From positions 1 to 64,000 of the forward strand of contig NZ_QJGZ01000031.1 in the NCBI RefSeq assembly GCF_003254585.1: DNA of 64,000 bases, given 5' to 3'. The notes under the pieces were generated by a model. It had not been told where the DNA came from, did not search any database, and was given only the letters and a program-made list of their open reading frames with translations. How positions within the stretch are numbered: the stretch's first letter is position 1; every line of letters begins with the position of its first letter. Shown here one piece after another: positions 53,013 through 61,525 of this stretch. The DNA comes from Flavobacterium sharifuzzamanii (GTDB lineage: Bacteria; Bacteroidota; Bacteroidia; Flavobacteriales; Flavobacteriaceae). Both the position numbers and the translations under genes were made by a program.

Positions 53013-54464
53013 TTAGAATGCAATTGTTGCTTCGAATACTAAGCCTTCAAATTTACCACCATAAAAGTTGTTTAGATTTCCAGTTGCAGGATCTCCTGTA
53101 AATTGTGAATAATCTTTATATTGTTGATTAACGTAGTTTAATTTAGCTAAAATGTTTTTAGTCATAAACCAACCAGCACTTGCTTCAAATTTATCTACGG
53201 TAACCTTTTTAGCATCAGCATTAGATAATTTTCCAGATACGGTATTGTATTTTCCTCCGATATAGAATTGTTCAGTGTTTCCAAATCTGTAGATAAGCTC
53301 TGAAGCATATTGGTTCGCAGTACGTTTATCGTCAGTACCAGCTTTATCTCCTCCTGAAGCCAATTCGATTGTTCCGAAGAATTCAAGTCCTTTATATTTT
53401 ACAAAAGGGTTAATCATGTATGTCGTAGCCCAATTTTTGAAATTAGGGTTGAACGTTGCTTCTGGAGTAGATGTTTTACTGAAACTAGTAGCGACATCAG
53501 TAGTATTTGTAGAAATAACATTTCCACTAGCATCGGTCTTAGTAATAGTATTTTTATATGGGTTATTATTTAATATACCCCAATAACCAAATCCTGATCT
53601 ATTAGCAGAATATATGTTTGCGTTACCAAGATTTGCATTATGATAAAGAGAACCAGTTAATCTTACTCTTAAATCTTCATTAAGCTGTTTGTCGTAACCT
53701 AATTTAGCTAAGATTGAAGGGCTATGCGTTGTATTAGTGTTTGGTCCAGCTGGGTAAAAAACTTCTTCATTACTTTGATTTAAATTACCGTTTGTAACAC
53801 CTAACATGCTTACCAGTCCATTTCTGTTGTAGTAAACCTCCATACCCATTTCTGTAGTGAAAGAATACATAATGTTATTTCCAACAAAAGCATTTCTGAT
53901 TGTATTACCATTATCAGAACCTCTGAAGTGAGCATCACCAAAATTGTTCTCCATTTGCCCAATTTTAATGGTAGCATATTTCATTACATCAGCCAAGAAG
54001 TCTTTTTTGATGAAGTCTAACTTATCAATTTGCAAGTATCCACCTTTTACATAAGAATCATTGTGGTGTCTTGAAGCTAAATAAACATCTAAATTCACTC
54101 TTACTCCATCAAACAATTGAGCGCCAATGTACATATCAGCAGCAGGAAGAGTAAAATTGTTTTCATTATTCATTAAATGATATCCAGTAATTGTTCTAGT
54201 GGTAGTTCCTATAGGTGTAGTAGTCGTAGTTGTAACGGCAGCAGGTTGGTTGTTGAATGAATTTGTTGCTTGGAAATCCATGTTGAAAGCACCGCCAAGA
54301 TCAATACTAAGACCTTTAAATTCTCGATTGTCTTTTTGTACATCGAAAACGTTAATACCGTCTTTTCCTCTAGAGATTTGGTTTTGCATGTTTCCAAAAC
54401 TGACCTGTGCCTGAACAGCAAATGTGCTGATTAATGTGACGAATAGAATATAAATTTTCTTCAT
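53013..54464 (-). CDS. Outer membrane porin
   Basis: A 483-residue precursor with a signal peptide ending FAVQAQ. Many short alternating strands, aromatic girdles and a terminal FEGLVFEATIAF with final Phe mark an outer membrane beta-barrel of 16-18 strands. An early IDLGGAFNMDFQATNSF block resembles phosphate-selective-porin-like proteins, but the substrate is unknown. It lies between two YceI-type genes (5 nt and 11 nt gaps) and should share their promoter with the FNR-like box. Confidence 0.85.
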   Translation of the reverse strand: MKKIYILFVTLISTFAVQAQVSFGNMQNQISRGKDGINVFDVQKDNREFKGLSIDLGGAFNMDFQATNSFNNQPAAVTTTTTTPIGTTTRTITGYHLMNNENNFTLPAADMYIGAQLFDGVRVNLDVYLASRHHNDSYVKGGYLQIDKLDFIKKDFLADVMKYATIKIGQMENNFGDAHFRGSDNGNTIRNAFVGNNIMYSFTTEMGMEVYYNRNGLVSMLGVTNGNLNQSNEEVFYPAGPNTNTTHSPSILAKLGYDKQLNEDLRVRLTGSLYHNANLGNANIYSANRSGFGYWGILNNNPYKNTITKTDASGNVISTNTTDVATSFSKTSTPEATFNPNFKNWATTYMINPFVKYKGLEFFGTIELASGGDKAGTDDKRTANQYASELIYRFGNTEQFYIGGKYNTVSGKLSNADAKKVTVDKFEASAGWFMTKNILAKLNYVNQQYKDYSQFTGDPATGNLNNFYGGKFEGLVFEATIAF

Positions 54465-54469
54465 GGCGT

Positions 54470-55039
54470 TTATAAATTAAAGTTTAAATTGAATTTTATT
54501 GTTAGGTCTTGACCTGTTTTTATTGTCCCAAGCATTGCTGTCGGAGACTTCATTCCGAAATCTGTAAAAGTGATTTTATTAGTTCCCTGTAGGTTTAAGC
54601 CATCTTTTGTGACAGTTGTTTTTACAGAAGTTTTGTAAACTTTGCTAACTCCAGCAATGGTGTAAGTTCCTGTTAGTTCCCAAGTCGTTTCGTTTACTTT
54701 TTCAGCAGATTTAAGAACATATTTAATGTTTTTGTTTTTATCTGTTTTTAAAGTTTCGTAAGCAACTTTATCCATGCTTTTTTTCTCGCTTTTAATGCTT
54801 TCAGCTAAAAGAGTTACAGTCAAAGCTTCAATGTCAGTTAGCTTTCCGTTAGCAATATTTAGAGTTGCTGTTCCAGTTCCCGAAGCTGATTTCATTTCCC
54901 AATCGTGAAGTGTAGATGTACCGGCTACAGAAAAAGTTGATTTGCTATCTAAAGCATATGATTTTTGTGCTGTCGCAAATGAGGTAATTCCGAAAATTGC
55001 AATAACAAGGGCGAATAATTTAATTTTAAGGGTTTTCAT
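54470..55039 (-). CDS. YceI family protein, exported, first gene of YceI-porin operon
   Basis: The ATG at 55037-55039 gives 189 residues with a signal peptide (MKTLKIKLFALVIAIFGI...ATA). The YceI barrel follows: YALDSKSTFSVAGTSTLHDW, MDKVAYETLKTDKNKNIKYV, and TGTYTIAGVSKVYKTSVKT. A longer frame adds 15 residues and reaches toward the promoter, so it is not used. It is 57% or so similar in pattern to the next protein by eye; I did not compute identity. An FNR-like box lies at 55144-55157. Confidence 0.92.
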   Translation of the reverse strand: MKTLKIKLFALVIAIFGITSFATAQKSYALDSKSTFSVAGTSTLHDWEMKSASGTGTATLNIANGKLTDIEALTVTLLAESIKSEKKSMDKVAYETLKTDKNKNIKYVLKSAEKVNETTWELTGTYTIAGVSKVYKTSVKTTVTKDGLNLQGTNKITFTDFGMKSPTAMLGTIKTGQDLTIKFNLNFNL

Positions 55040-55113
55040 TTTAATTGTGATTTTGATTTTAAAAAAATAGATAAACTCGGCCAATTCTATCTCTAAAGTG
55101 TTTTAACTTGTAT

Positions 55114-55121
55114 CAAAGATC
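55114..55121 (-). promoter_or_regulatory. -7-like element (GATCTTTG) of the YceI-porin operon
   Basis: CAAAGATC on the plus strand is GATCTTTG on the minus strand. It differs from TAnnTTTG at the first base. Its centre is exactly 33 bp from the centre of the FNR-like box at 55144-55157. Confidence 0.55.
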
Positions 55122-55143
55122 AGCCTATAAACCAGCTTTGGGC

Positions 55144-55157
55144 ATGATAAAAATCAT
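55144..55157. promoter_or_regulatory. FNR-like box upstream of YceI-porin operon
   Basis: ATGATAAAAATCAT is a perfect inverted repeat with a 4-bp centre, matching the core TGAT-N4-ATCA of the Fnr/Dnr class. The same 14 bases, with more shared bases around them, occur at 56003-56016. Confidence 0.75.
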
Positions 55158-55320
55158 TGTTAAAATTTTATTAAATTGGTATTTAATAACTACAACGTTT
55201 TCATTTTTTCGAGCGATCGATAAATAAGGCTCTAAATTTTATTAAATTGATATTTTTAACATTTAGTTTGAATTGGTAAAAAGTTAAAAAAGGAGAATTC
55301 TTTAACGTTAGGAATAAGAT

Positions 55321-55881
55321 TTAGCTTAGAATAATATTGAAGATTACAGTCAAATCTTTTCCTGCTTTTACAACTCCAAGAGCCGCTTTTGGAGGTGTCA
55401 TTTCAAAATCTCCAAAAGTGATTTGATTAGAACCTTGCAAAATAAAACTTCCTTTGTTGGTGGTTACTTTTACCTGAGTTTTGTATTCTTTGCTTACGCC
55501 TGCAATAGTGTAAATTCCTGTAAGATTCCAAGTTGTTTCATCTACTTTTTCAGCAGATTTTAAAACATACTCAATGTATTTGTGTGTTTCGGTATCCATG
55601 GCTTCATAAGCGACTTTGTCCATGCTTGCTTTGTAGCTTTTTAGGCTCTCTGCTAATAAAGAAACAGTCAAACTATTTATTCCTGCTAGTTTAGAATCTT
55701 TAACCATTAGGGTTGCATTTCCTGTTCCTTCTGTAGATTTCATTACCCAATCGTGTACGGTAGAAGTGCCCGCTACTTCAAATGTTGAGTTTGCAGCTAC
55801 ACTATAATTTTTTTGAGCATTTGCCTGTAATGCCATTGTTGTAAAAATTACTGTCAGTAAAAATGATTGAATTGTTTTCAT
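55321..55881 (-). CDS. YceI family protein, exported, second copy
   Basis: A 186-residue exported YceI protein (signal peptide ending ALQANAQ). The blocks YSVAANSTFEVAGTSTVHDW, SMDKVAYEAMDTETHKYIEY and TGIYTIAGVSKEYKTQVKV align with the gene at 54470-55039, so these are recent-looking paralogues. The gene is separate from the YceI-porin operon (282 bp between them) and has its own FNR-like box at 56003-56016 and -7 element TAATTTTG (55973-55980). Confidence 0.92.
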   Translation of the reverse strand: MKTIQSFLLTVIFTTMALQANAQKNYSVAANSTFEVAGTSTVHDWVMKSTEGTGNATLMVKDSKLAGINSLTVSLLAESLKSYKASMDKVAYEAMDTETHKYIEYVLKSAEKVDETTWNLTGIYTIAGVSKEYKTQVKVTTNKGSFILQGSNQITFGDFEMTPPKAALGVVKAGKDLTVIFNIILS

Positions 55882-55972
55882 GTTGATAAAGTATAGGTTA
55901 ATCAGTTAAACAAGGAAGCTTTAGAATTCAGTTAGTGGTTAATGAATTAATGATTTCCTTTATTTCTTGGAT

Positions 55973-55980
55973 CAAAATTA
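55973..55980 (-). promoter_or_regulatory. -7 promoter element (TAATTTTG) of yceI copy 2
   Basis: CAAAATTA on the plus strand is TAATTTTG on the minus strand, a full TAnnTTTG match. It is 33 bp centre to centre from the FNR-like box, the same as in the other copy. Confidence 0.65.
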
Positions 55981-56002
55981 TCGCGCGCGCGAAGAAAAAG
56001 GA

Positions 56003-56016
56003 ATGATAAAAATCAT
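56003..56016. promoter_or_regulatory. FNR-like box upstream of yceI copy 2
   Basis: ATGATAAAAATCAT, identical to 55144-55157. Upstream bases also agree (TTTTATTAAATTG about 10 bases beyond each box). Confidence 0.75.
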
Positions 56017-56230
56017 GGCGAAAGTTTTATTAAATTGTTATAGTAAAGAGTGTAAAGCCTTGTTGTTCCTAGGGTTTTGATTTTTGTAAAACAGAGTCAA
56101 GAGTTAACTGTTTGCTTATTAAGCTGTTGTGTTCTCTGTCGAGAAATGTCAACTTCATTTTTTGAGCGGCTTTTTTTGAGGTTTAATTAAGAATGAATGT
56201 AAAAACCAAACAAAAAATGACAAAAGTGAT

Positions 56231-56238
56231 TAACTTTG
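56231..56238 (+). promoter_or_regulatory. -7 promoter element (TAACTTTG) of rlmN
   Basis: Exact TAnnTTTG match ending only 5 bases before the ATG at 56243 and 11 before the ATG at 56249, so the mRNA would have almost no 5' leader. Confidence 0.65.
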
Positions 56239-56242
56239 CAGC

Positions 56243-57286
56243 ATGCAAATGGAGAAAAAAGACATACGAGCCTTATCAAAAGACCAGCTTCGCGATTTTT
56301 TTGTTGAAAATGGAGATAAAGCTTTCCGCGGAAATCAAGTTTATGAGTGGTTATGGAGCAAAGGTGCTCACAGTTTTGAAGACATGACAAACGTAGCGAA
56401 AGCTACAAGATCAATGCTTGAAAATAATTTTGTAATCAATCATATTAAGGTTGATACTATGCAGAAAAGTAGTGACGGAACTGTAAAAAATGCCGTTCGT
56501 CTTCATGACGGACTTGTGGTAGAATCGGTTTTAATTCCGACAGAAACCAGAACTACTGCCTGCGTTTCTAGTCAGGTTGGTTGCAGTCTAGATTGTAATT
56601 TCTGTGCAACAGCAAGATTAAAAAGAATGCGAAATCTAGAACCTGGCGAAATCTACGATCAAGTTCTAGCTATCGATAAAGAAAGTCGTTTATATTACAA
56701 TCACCCACTTTCGAATATTGTTTTTATGGGAATGGGAGAGCCTTTAATGAATTATAATAATGTCATTAAAGCTATCGATATGATTACTTCAGAAGAAGGT
56801 TTAGGAATGTCTCCGAAACGAATCATGGTTTCGACTTCAGGAATTCCGAAAATGATCAAAAAAATGGCAGATGACGATGTGAAGTTTAAACTAGCAGTTT
56901 CTCTGCATTCAGCTATAGATGAGACACGTGCACGTATTATGCCTTTCAGTAAAAACTTTCCTTTAAAAGATTTACGAGAAGCATTAGAATATTGGTACAG
57001 AAAAACAAAAAGTAAAATATCGTACGAATATGTAGTTTGGAAAGGGATTAACGATGATAAAGCTTCAGTAGATGCTTTGGTTAAATTCTGTAAATATGTG
57101 CCTTGTAAAGTCAATTTGATTGAATATAATCCGATTGATGATGGTGAATTCCAACAAGCTTCAGAAGAATCGATCATGGCTTACATAAAAGCTTTAGAAA
57201 ATATTGGAGTAGTTGTAAAAGTACGTCGCAGTCGAGGAAAAGACATCGACGCCGCCTGCGGACAATTAGCCAACAAAGAAGCATAA
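56243..57286 (+). CDS. rlmN: Dual-specificity 23S rRNA A2503 / tRNA A37 C2-methyltransferase
   Basis: A radical-SAM enzyme that methylates A2503 of 23S rRNA and A37 of some tRNAs. The 347-residue protein has the Fe-S cysteines C114, C118 and C121 (CSLDCNFC), GMGEPLMNYNNV for SAM, and C339 in DAACGQL near the C-terminus as the mechanistic methyl-carrier. The start is either ATG 56243 or ATG 56249. The promoter spacing favours the second, since the first may lie at or before the transcription start. Confidence 0.95.
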   Translation: MQMEKKDIRALSKDQLRDFFVENGDKAFRGNQVYEWLWSKGAHSFEDMTNVAKATRSMLENNFVINHIKVDTMQKSSDGTVKNAVRLHDGLVVESVLIPTETRTTACVSSQVGCSLDCNFCATARLKRMRNLEPGEIYDQVLAIDKESRLYYNHPLSNIVFMGMGEPLMNYNNVIKAIDMITSEEGLGMSPKRIMVSTSGIPKMIKKMADDDVKFKLAVSLHSAIDETRARIMPFSKNFPLKDLREALEYWYRKTKSKISYEYVVWKGINDDKASVDALVKFCKYVPCKVNLIEYNPIDDGEFQQASEESIMAYIKALENIGVVVKVRRSRGKDIDAACGQLANKEA

Positions 57287-57309
57287 AAATACTTCGCTAG
57301 GAGCATCTG

Positions 57310-57350
57310 ATCGGTAGAAAAAAATATTGACAAGGATGGATATGTCCCTT
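57310..57350. repeat. ATGTCCCTTCGGGACAT hairpin element
   Basis: Within the 3' spacer of rlmN the words GATCGGTAGAAAAAAATATTG and GATTGGTATAAAAAAAG flank ATGTCCCTTCGGGACAT, a perfect hairpin at about 57340-57360. It looks like a short dispersed intergenic repeat. Confidence 0.6.
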
Positions 57351-57370
57351 CGGGACATTTGATTGGTATA

Positions 57371-57420
57371 AAAAAAGCATTAAGAACAAGACTTATTTCT
57401 CGTTTTTAATGCTTTTTTTT
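57371..57420 (+). terminator. Terminator between rlmN and the 57438 gene
   Basis: AAAAGCATTAA and TTAATGCTTTT (57374-57384 with 57406-57416) pair around a loop and end in a T run. It sits between convergent genes and has A/T runs on both sides. Confidence 0.8.
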
Positions 57421-57437
57421 GGACAAAAAGGATGCTT

Positions 57438-58301
57438 TTATTTTTTCAAATCTATTTCTTCTGTAACTCCATCTTTGGTTACTTTTGCTAGAGTATCGCA
57501 TTCTCCGTTTCCATAATCAATAGTTGCCAAAGCGCCATTTTTAGTAATAGAAACAATTCCTTTTACTGCAAAAGATTTTCTGCAAGAAGCATTAAACTCT
57601 AAAGGAGTTGTGATTTCTGCTGAAAAAGTGTCTCCGTTAGGAAAAGTTGTAGAACCGCTTCCTGTAACAACAAATACATTGTCATCCCAGTCAAACCAAG
57701 TATCGTAACCAGAAGTCATTTCTTTTACCAAAGTTCCTTTTCTAGAATAAACTTTTCCATCATCAAAAGTAATCGTTAAATCTATAGCAGCTGTTGATAC
57801 AGGGTGTGGGGTTACTAATAAATTAGTTTCTTTAATCGTTCTCACAATACTTTTGCTTCCCTGAAGTTTTCTGCCATTATGATAAAATCCTTCAAAAGTG
57901 TAGCTGATGGTTTGTGTGGAAGAAGTAAAATCGTTTGAAAAAGAAACAACCATTTTTCCTTTTACAGTATTTCCGTTATTCAAAGTACAGCCTTCAACGC
58001 CAAAATCTACTGTTTTTGTCCAAGTATTATTGGTTAAAACGGTTGTGATTGTGGCACAGCTCGGAAGATAATTTTTTATTGGTCCGCTTGGTTTTGAAGT
58101 TACGTTAAGCTGAGAACTAAATTGGTCTTCAGCAATATTAGTAACATCCTCTACAGAGGCGTCAATTTTAGAATTAGCTATAATTTCGTCGTTTGTAATT
58201 TTAGCTGATGATCCGTCATTTGTTTTTTCATCAGAATTACAGCTAATGAAAAAAGACAATGTAATTATACATGTTCCAATTAATAAAAATTTTGTTTTCA
58301 T
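57438..58301 (-). CDS. Lipoprotein of unknown function
   Basis: A 287-residue lipoprotein (lipobox FFISC, Cys21). The N-terminal 70 residues are polar and probably a linker. Beta-rich sequence follows, with SCATITTVLTNNTWTKTVDF, EGCTLNNGNTVKGKMVVSF and a later YDTWFDWDDNVFVVTGSGS. Several cysteines (for example C82, C108) may form disulphides outside the cytoplasm. I do not recognise a family. It is monocistronic and convergent with rlmN. Confidence 0.8.
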   Translation of the reverse strand: MKTKFLLIGTCIITLSFFISCNSDEKTNDGSSAKITNDEIIANSKIDASVEDVTNIAEDQFSSQLNVTSKPSGPIKNYLPSCATITTVLTNNTWTKTVDFGVEGCTLNNGNTVKGKMVVSFSNDFTSSTQTISYTFEGFYHNGRKLQGSKSIVRTIKETNLLVTPHPVSTAAIDLTITFDDGKVYSRKGTLVKEMTSGYDTWFDWDDNVFVVTGSGSTTFPNGDTFSAEITTPLEFNASCRKSFAVKGIVSITKNGALATIDYGNGECDTLAKVTKDGVTEEIDLKK

Positions 58302-58445
58302 AAATAAATAGTTTTGGGTTTTCTTTTACGTTAATGAATTCAAATCAGTATTAGTTAGAGCTATTTTTGGTGGGTGTTTTTGGTTTAAGACATAAAATTT
58401 TAAAATCCTAGCCTAAAATACACAACGTATTTTTATTTAAAATAG

Positions 58446-58453
58446 TATATTTG
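58446..58453 (+). promoter_or_regulatory. -7 promoter element (TATATTTG) of the polyprenyl synthase gene
   Basis: Exact TAnnTTTG match ending 8 bases before the ATG at 58462. As with rlmN the 5' leader would be very short. Confidence 0.7.
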
Positions 58454-58461
58454 GAGTCTAA

Positions 58462-59439
58462 ATGAATATTACGTCTCAAATAAAGCAGCCTATTTTTACC
58501 GAGATGGAACTTTTCGAAAAAAAGTTCCATGAATCGATGACTTCAAAGGTTGCGTTATTAAACAGAATCACTTATTATATCGTAAACCGCAAGGGAAAAC
58601 AGATGCGTCCGATGTTTGTTTTTCTTACTGCAAAAATGGTTTCTGGAGGAATTGTAAACGAAAGAACCTATCGTGGAGCTTCAGTAATTGAGCTTATTCA
58701 CACCGCAACTTTAGTACACGATGATGTTGTGGATGATAGTAACCGCCGTCGTGGATTTTTCTCAATCAATGCACTTTGGAAAAACAAAATTGCCGTTTTG
58801 GTTGGAGATTATTTATTGTCTAAAGGTTTATTGCTTTCTATCGACAATGGCGATTTTGATTTATTGAGAATCATTTCTGTTGCCGTTCGCGAAATGAGCG
58901 AAGGGGAATTGCTTCAAATAGAAAAAGCAAGAAGACTTGATATTACCGAAGATGTTTACTACGAAATCATCAGAAAGAAAACAGCAACGCTTATTGCAGC
59001 ATGTTGTGCGCTTGGCGCGAAAGCTGTAATAGAAGATGATGCTCAGGTAGAAAACATGCGTAAATTTGGTGAGCTGATCGGAATGGCATTTCAAATCAAA
59101 GATGATTTATTTGATTATAGCGAAGAAGCCATCGGAAAACCAACTGGAATCGATATTAAAGAGCAAAAAATGACATTGCCTTTAATTCATGTTTTAAATA
59201 CTTGTACTCCGCAAGAAAAAAAGTGGCTGATAAACTCCATAAAAAACCACAACAAAGACAAAAAACGCGTAAAAGAAGTGATTGCCTTTGTAAAAAATAA
59301 CAATGGTTTGGCTTACGCCGAAAACAAAATGGTCGAATTCCAGCAAGAAGCACTTGCATTACTTCAAAACTTTGGCGATTCTGAGTACAAAGACGCTTTG
59401 ACTTTGATGGTGAATTACGTTATTGAGAGGAAGAAATAG
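58462..59439 (+). CDS. ispB: Polyprenyl diphosphate synthase (IspB-like)
   Basis: Condenses isopentenyl diphosphate units onto an allylic primer to make the isoprenoid tail of menaquinone. The 325-residue protein has GKQMRP at 45-50, the first aspartate-rich motif DDVVD at 87-91, and the second DDLFD near 214. Chain length is set by residues before the first motif and cannot be read reliably. It converges with the barstar-like gene at 14 bp. Confidence 0.93.
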   Translation: MNITSQIKQPIFTEMELFEKKFHESMTSKVALLNRITYYIVNRKGKQMRPMFVFLTAKMVSGGIVNERTYRGASVIELIHTATLVHDDVVDDSNRRRGFFSINALWKNKIAVLVGDYLLSKGLLLSIDNGDFDLLRIISVAVREMSEGELLQIEKARRLDITEDVYYEIIRKKTATLIAACCALGAKAVIEDDAQVENMRKFGELIGMAFQIKDDLFDYSEEAIGKPTGIDIKEQKMTLPLIHVLNTCTPQEKKWLINSIKNHNKDKKRVKEVIAFVKNNNGLAYAENKMVEFQQEALALLQNFGDSEYKDALTLMVNYVIERKK

Positions 59440-59453
59440 GCTTAAAATAAGTA

Positions 59454-59945
59454 TTATCTTCGCTTAGAATCAAGCCATTCATTTATATTCCAAGTTGCTT
59501 TTATTGAGCCTATATCGTCTGCTTTAAAATCATTGTTATTAACTTGTACCAAAATCAGCACTCGTTTTCCTATAATAAAATTTAATCTTGCCATATTTAC
59601 AAATATATCCAAAACTCGATCTAAAATATCTTTTTTAAGACTGTCAGCATTTTTGAATACAATTGCCATTCCAATTCCTTTTATTTCTATATCTCTGAGA
59701 CAATCATTCAAAGAGTTTAAATTATGGTGAAAATATTTTGGAAATAAAAACTGCTCTCTAAATTGCTCAAATAACTTACTTTCGCTATTACATTTAAATT
59801 GAACAATTTCATATCCTTCATTTTCTAGCCATTCGATATCATTTCCTAAGATAGTATTACTCAGGTATAATTGGAACCAACCATTTGCTACAATTTGATA
59901 ATCAATTTTTTTATATAATTCGGGAGAGTTTTTAAATGAACTCAT
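59454..59945 (-). CDS. Barstar-like protein
   Basis: A 163-residue protein with a pattern of the barstar RNase-inhibitor family: FPKYFHHNLNSLNDCLRDIE, GMAIVFKNADSLKKDILDRVL and GKRVLILVQVN give the helix-strand sequence of the fold. The N-terminal 60 residues are extra to classic barstar. Such proteins act as immunity factors against barnase-type toxins. No toxin gene is adjacent. Its -7 element is TAACTTTG at 59986-59993 (minus strand). Confidence 0.75.
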   Translation of the reverse strand: MSSFKNSPELYKKIDYQIVANGWFQLYLSNTILGNDIEWLENEGYEIVQFKCNSESKLFEQFREQFLFPKYFHHNLNSLNDCLRDIEIKGIGMAIVFKNADSLKKDILDRVLDIFVNMARLNFIIGKRVLILVQVNNNDFKADDIGSIKATWNINEWLDSKRR

Positions 59946-60143
59946 ATTTTCTTTGTATTAAATTGAATCAATATTTTTTAATAAACAAAGTTAGAGTATT
60001 TTCTTTCAAAATCAGGATAAGATATAAATGTCTTAAAAATATTGACGTTTCTTTTTTATTATATTTAGTATGTTTATCCTTAGTTTTTAATGCCTTTAGA
60101 AAAGAGGCAGTTTAGGAATTAGATTTTTTTTTCACTCCCATGC

Positions 60144-60167
60144 AACCATTTCAAATCGACAATCGTC
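60144..60167 (+). promoter_or_regulatory. ECF-type promoter candidate upstream of the sigma gene
   Basis: AACC at 60144-60147 and CGTC at 60164-60167 with 16 bp between them match the usual -35 (AAC) and -10 (CGTC) of ECF sigma promoters. It lies about 48 bases before the sigma start. Confidence 0.6.
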
Positions 60168-60214
60168 TATGCTAATAGAAGTCTGTTTATAAAACCAAAA
60201 CCGAAAGCTTATTA

Positions 60215-60775
60215 ATGAAAATTATACCCTTGCATCAAGAAGAAACCAAAATCATAAAGCTGGCTGTCGAGAACAATCGTCAGGCTCAGCAGCAGATTTA
60301 TGGTAAATATTCTTCAAAAATGTTAAGTGTATGTCGTCAATATATAAAAGACATACAATTGGCAGAAGATGTAATGATAACTGCTTTTATGAAAGTGTTT
60401 ACAAATCTGAAAAATTTTGAACACAAAGGAAGTTTTGAAGGATGGATTCGTCGAATTATGGTTAACGAATGCATTTCGTATTTAAGAGTTCAGAAAAAGG
60501 TAAAATTTGCCGAAGATGAATTTTTTGTTGAAGAAAGCTTTAACGAAATCGACAGCCAATTTACTGTAGAACAGATTCAGTATTTAATTGATGCTTTGCC
60601 TGATGGATATAAAATGGTTTTCAATTTATACGCAATTGAAGGTTATAAACATAATGAAATTGCCAAGATGTTAGGAATTAATGAAGGAACATCAAAATCG
60701 CAATTATCGCACGCTAGAAAAATGCTGCAAACACAAATTACTATTTTAAAAAAACAAGATAATGGAACCGAATAA
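60215..60775 (+). CDS. ECF-family RNA polymerase sigma factor
   Basis: A 186-residue sigma factor. Region 2 (about 22-95) has YGKYSSKMLSVCRQYIKDIQ and the FEGWIRRIMVNECISYLR melting region. Region 4 (about 120-180) has LPDGYKMVFNLYAIEGYKHN then EIAKMLGINEGTSKSQLSHAR, a helix-turn-helix. It lacks regions 1 and 3, as in ECF factors. It heads a three-gene unit with a membrane protein (14-nt overlap) and a large outer membrane fusion protein, and may activate its own promoter. Confidence 0.93.
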   Translation: MKIIPLHQEETKIIKLAVENNRQAQQQIYGKYSSKMLSVCRQYIKDIQLAEDVMITAFMKVFTNLKNFEHKGSFEGWIRRIMVNECISYLRVQKKVKFAEDEFFVEESFNEIDSQFTVEQIQYLIDALPDGYKMVFNLYAIEGYKHNEIAKMLGINEGTSKSQLSHARKMLQTQITILKKQDNGTE

Positions 60776-61487
60776 TTTTGAAAAGGATTTCCGTGAAAAA
60801 CTAAACCAACGCGAAATTGAACCAAGCAACAATGCTTGGGATCGATTGGATGCAATGTTGAGTGTAGCAGAAGAGAAAAAGCCAAAGAAAAATAGAAAAT
60901 GGCTGTATATAGCTGCAAGCATCGCGGGGTTTTTATTGGTTGGAACGATCTATTTGAACCGTTCTGAAACTGTAGAAATAAAAAGGGATACACCAATAGT
61001 CTTAGAACAAAAAATAAATAAAGATACTTCAGATGTAGTAGGAATAAATAAAGATGACACTATAAGTATCAATAATCATAATCTGAAACCAATAACGAAA
61101 AATGTGCAAGCTGTTGTTGAAATTCGTAATCAAAACAAGAATTCAAAACAACTTGAGAATAATGTAGCGCTTTCGGTTAAAAATGATTTAAAAGAGGATA
61201 ATGTAGCAGATAATTCTTTGGAAAATAAGAATCCCCGATTTGAGAATAAAAGCAAATACATTTCAGCAGAACAATTATTAGCAGAAGTGAATGGTAAAGT
61301 CGAAACAAAATCTGCTGATGAAGTAATTAAAAAAAACAGAAAAGCTGTTTCGGTAAATCCTAATGATTTGCTGTTGAATGCTGAAACAGAATTAAATCAA
61401 TCTTATAGAGAGTCAGCGCTAGATAAATTTAATAAAAATTTGAAGGCTGTAAAAAGCGCTATAGCAAATAGGAATTACGAAGAATAA
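60762..61487 (+). CDS. Single-pass membrane protein, anti-sigma-like
   Basis: A 241-residue protein with one membrane segment at about 47-65 (WLYIAASIAGFLLVGTIYL). The 45-residue cytoplasmic N-terminus carries the amphipathic EKDFREKLNQREIEPSNNAWD pattern common in proteins translated next to ECF factors. The extracytoplasmic part is polar, Asn/Lys-rich and likely extended. No zinc anti-sigma HxxxCxxC motif is visible. It overlaps the sigma gene by 14 nt, which supports, but does not prove, an anti-sigma role. Confidence 0.78.
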   Translation: MEPNNFEKDFREKLNQREIEPSNNAWDRLDAMLSVAEEKKPKKNRKWLYIAASIAGFLLVGTIYLNRSETVEIKRDTPIVLEQKINKDTSDVVGINKDDTISINNHNLKPITKNVQAVVEIRNQNKNSKQLENNVALSVKNDLKEDNVADNSLENKNPRFENKSKYISAEQLLAEVNGKVETKSADEVIKKNRKAVSVNPNDLLLNAETELNQSYRESALDKFNKNLKAVKSAIANRNYEE

Positions 61488-61525
61488 ATAAAGAATTATC
61501 AATCATCAATCAAAAAACGAAAATC

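Larger units (their letters stand above)
55882..56230. promoter_or_regulatory. Control region between yceI copy 2 and rlmN
   Basis: Holds the leader and promoter of the second YceI gene, its FNR-like box, and farther left-to-right AT-rich sequence leading to rlmN. Apart from a short CGCGCGCG run at 55982-55990 I see no other element. Confidence 0.6.
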
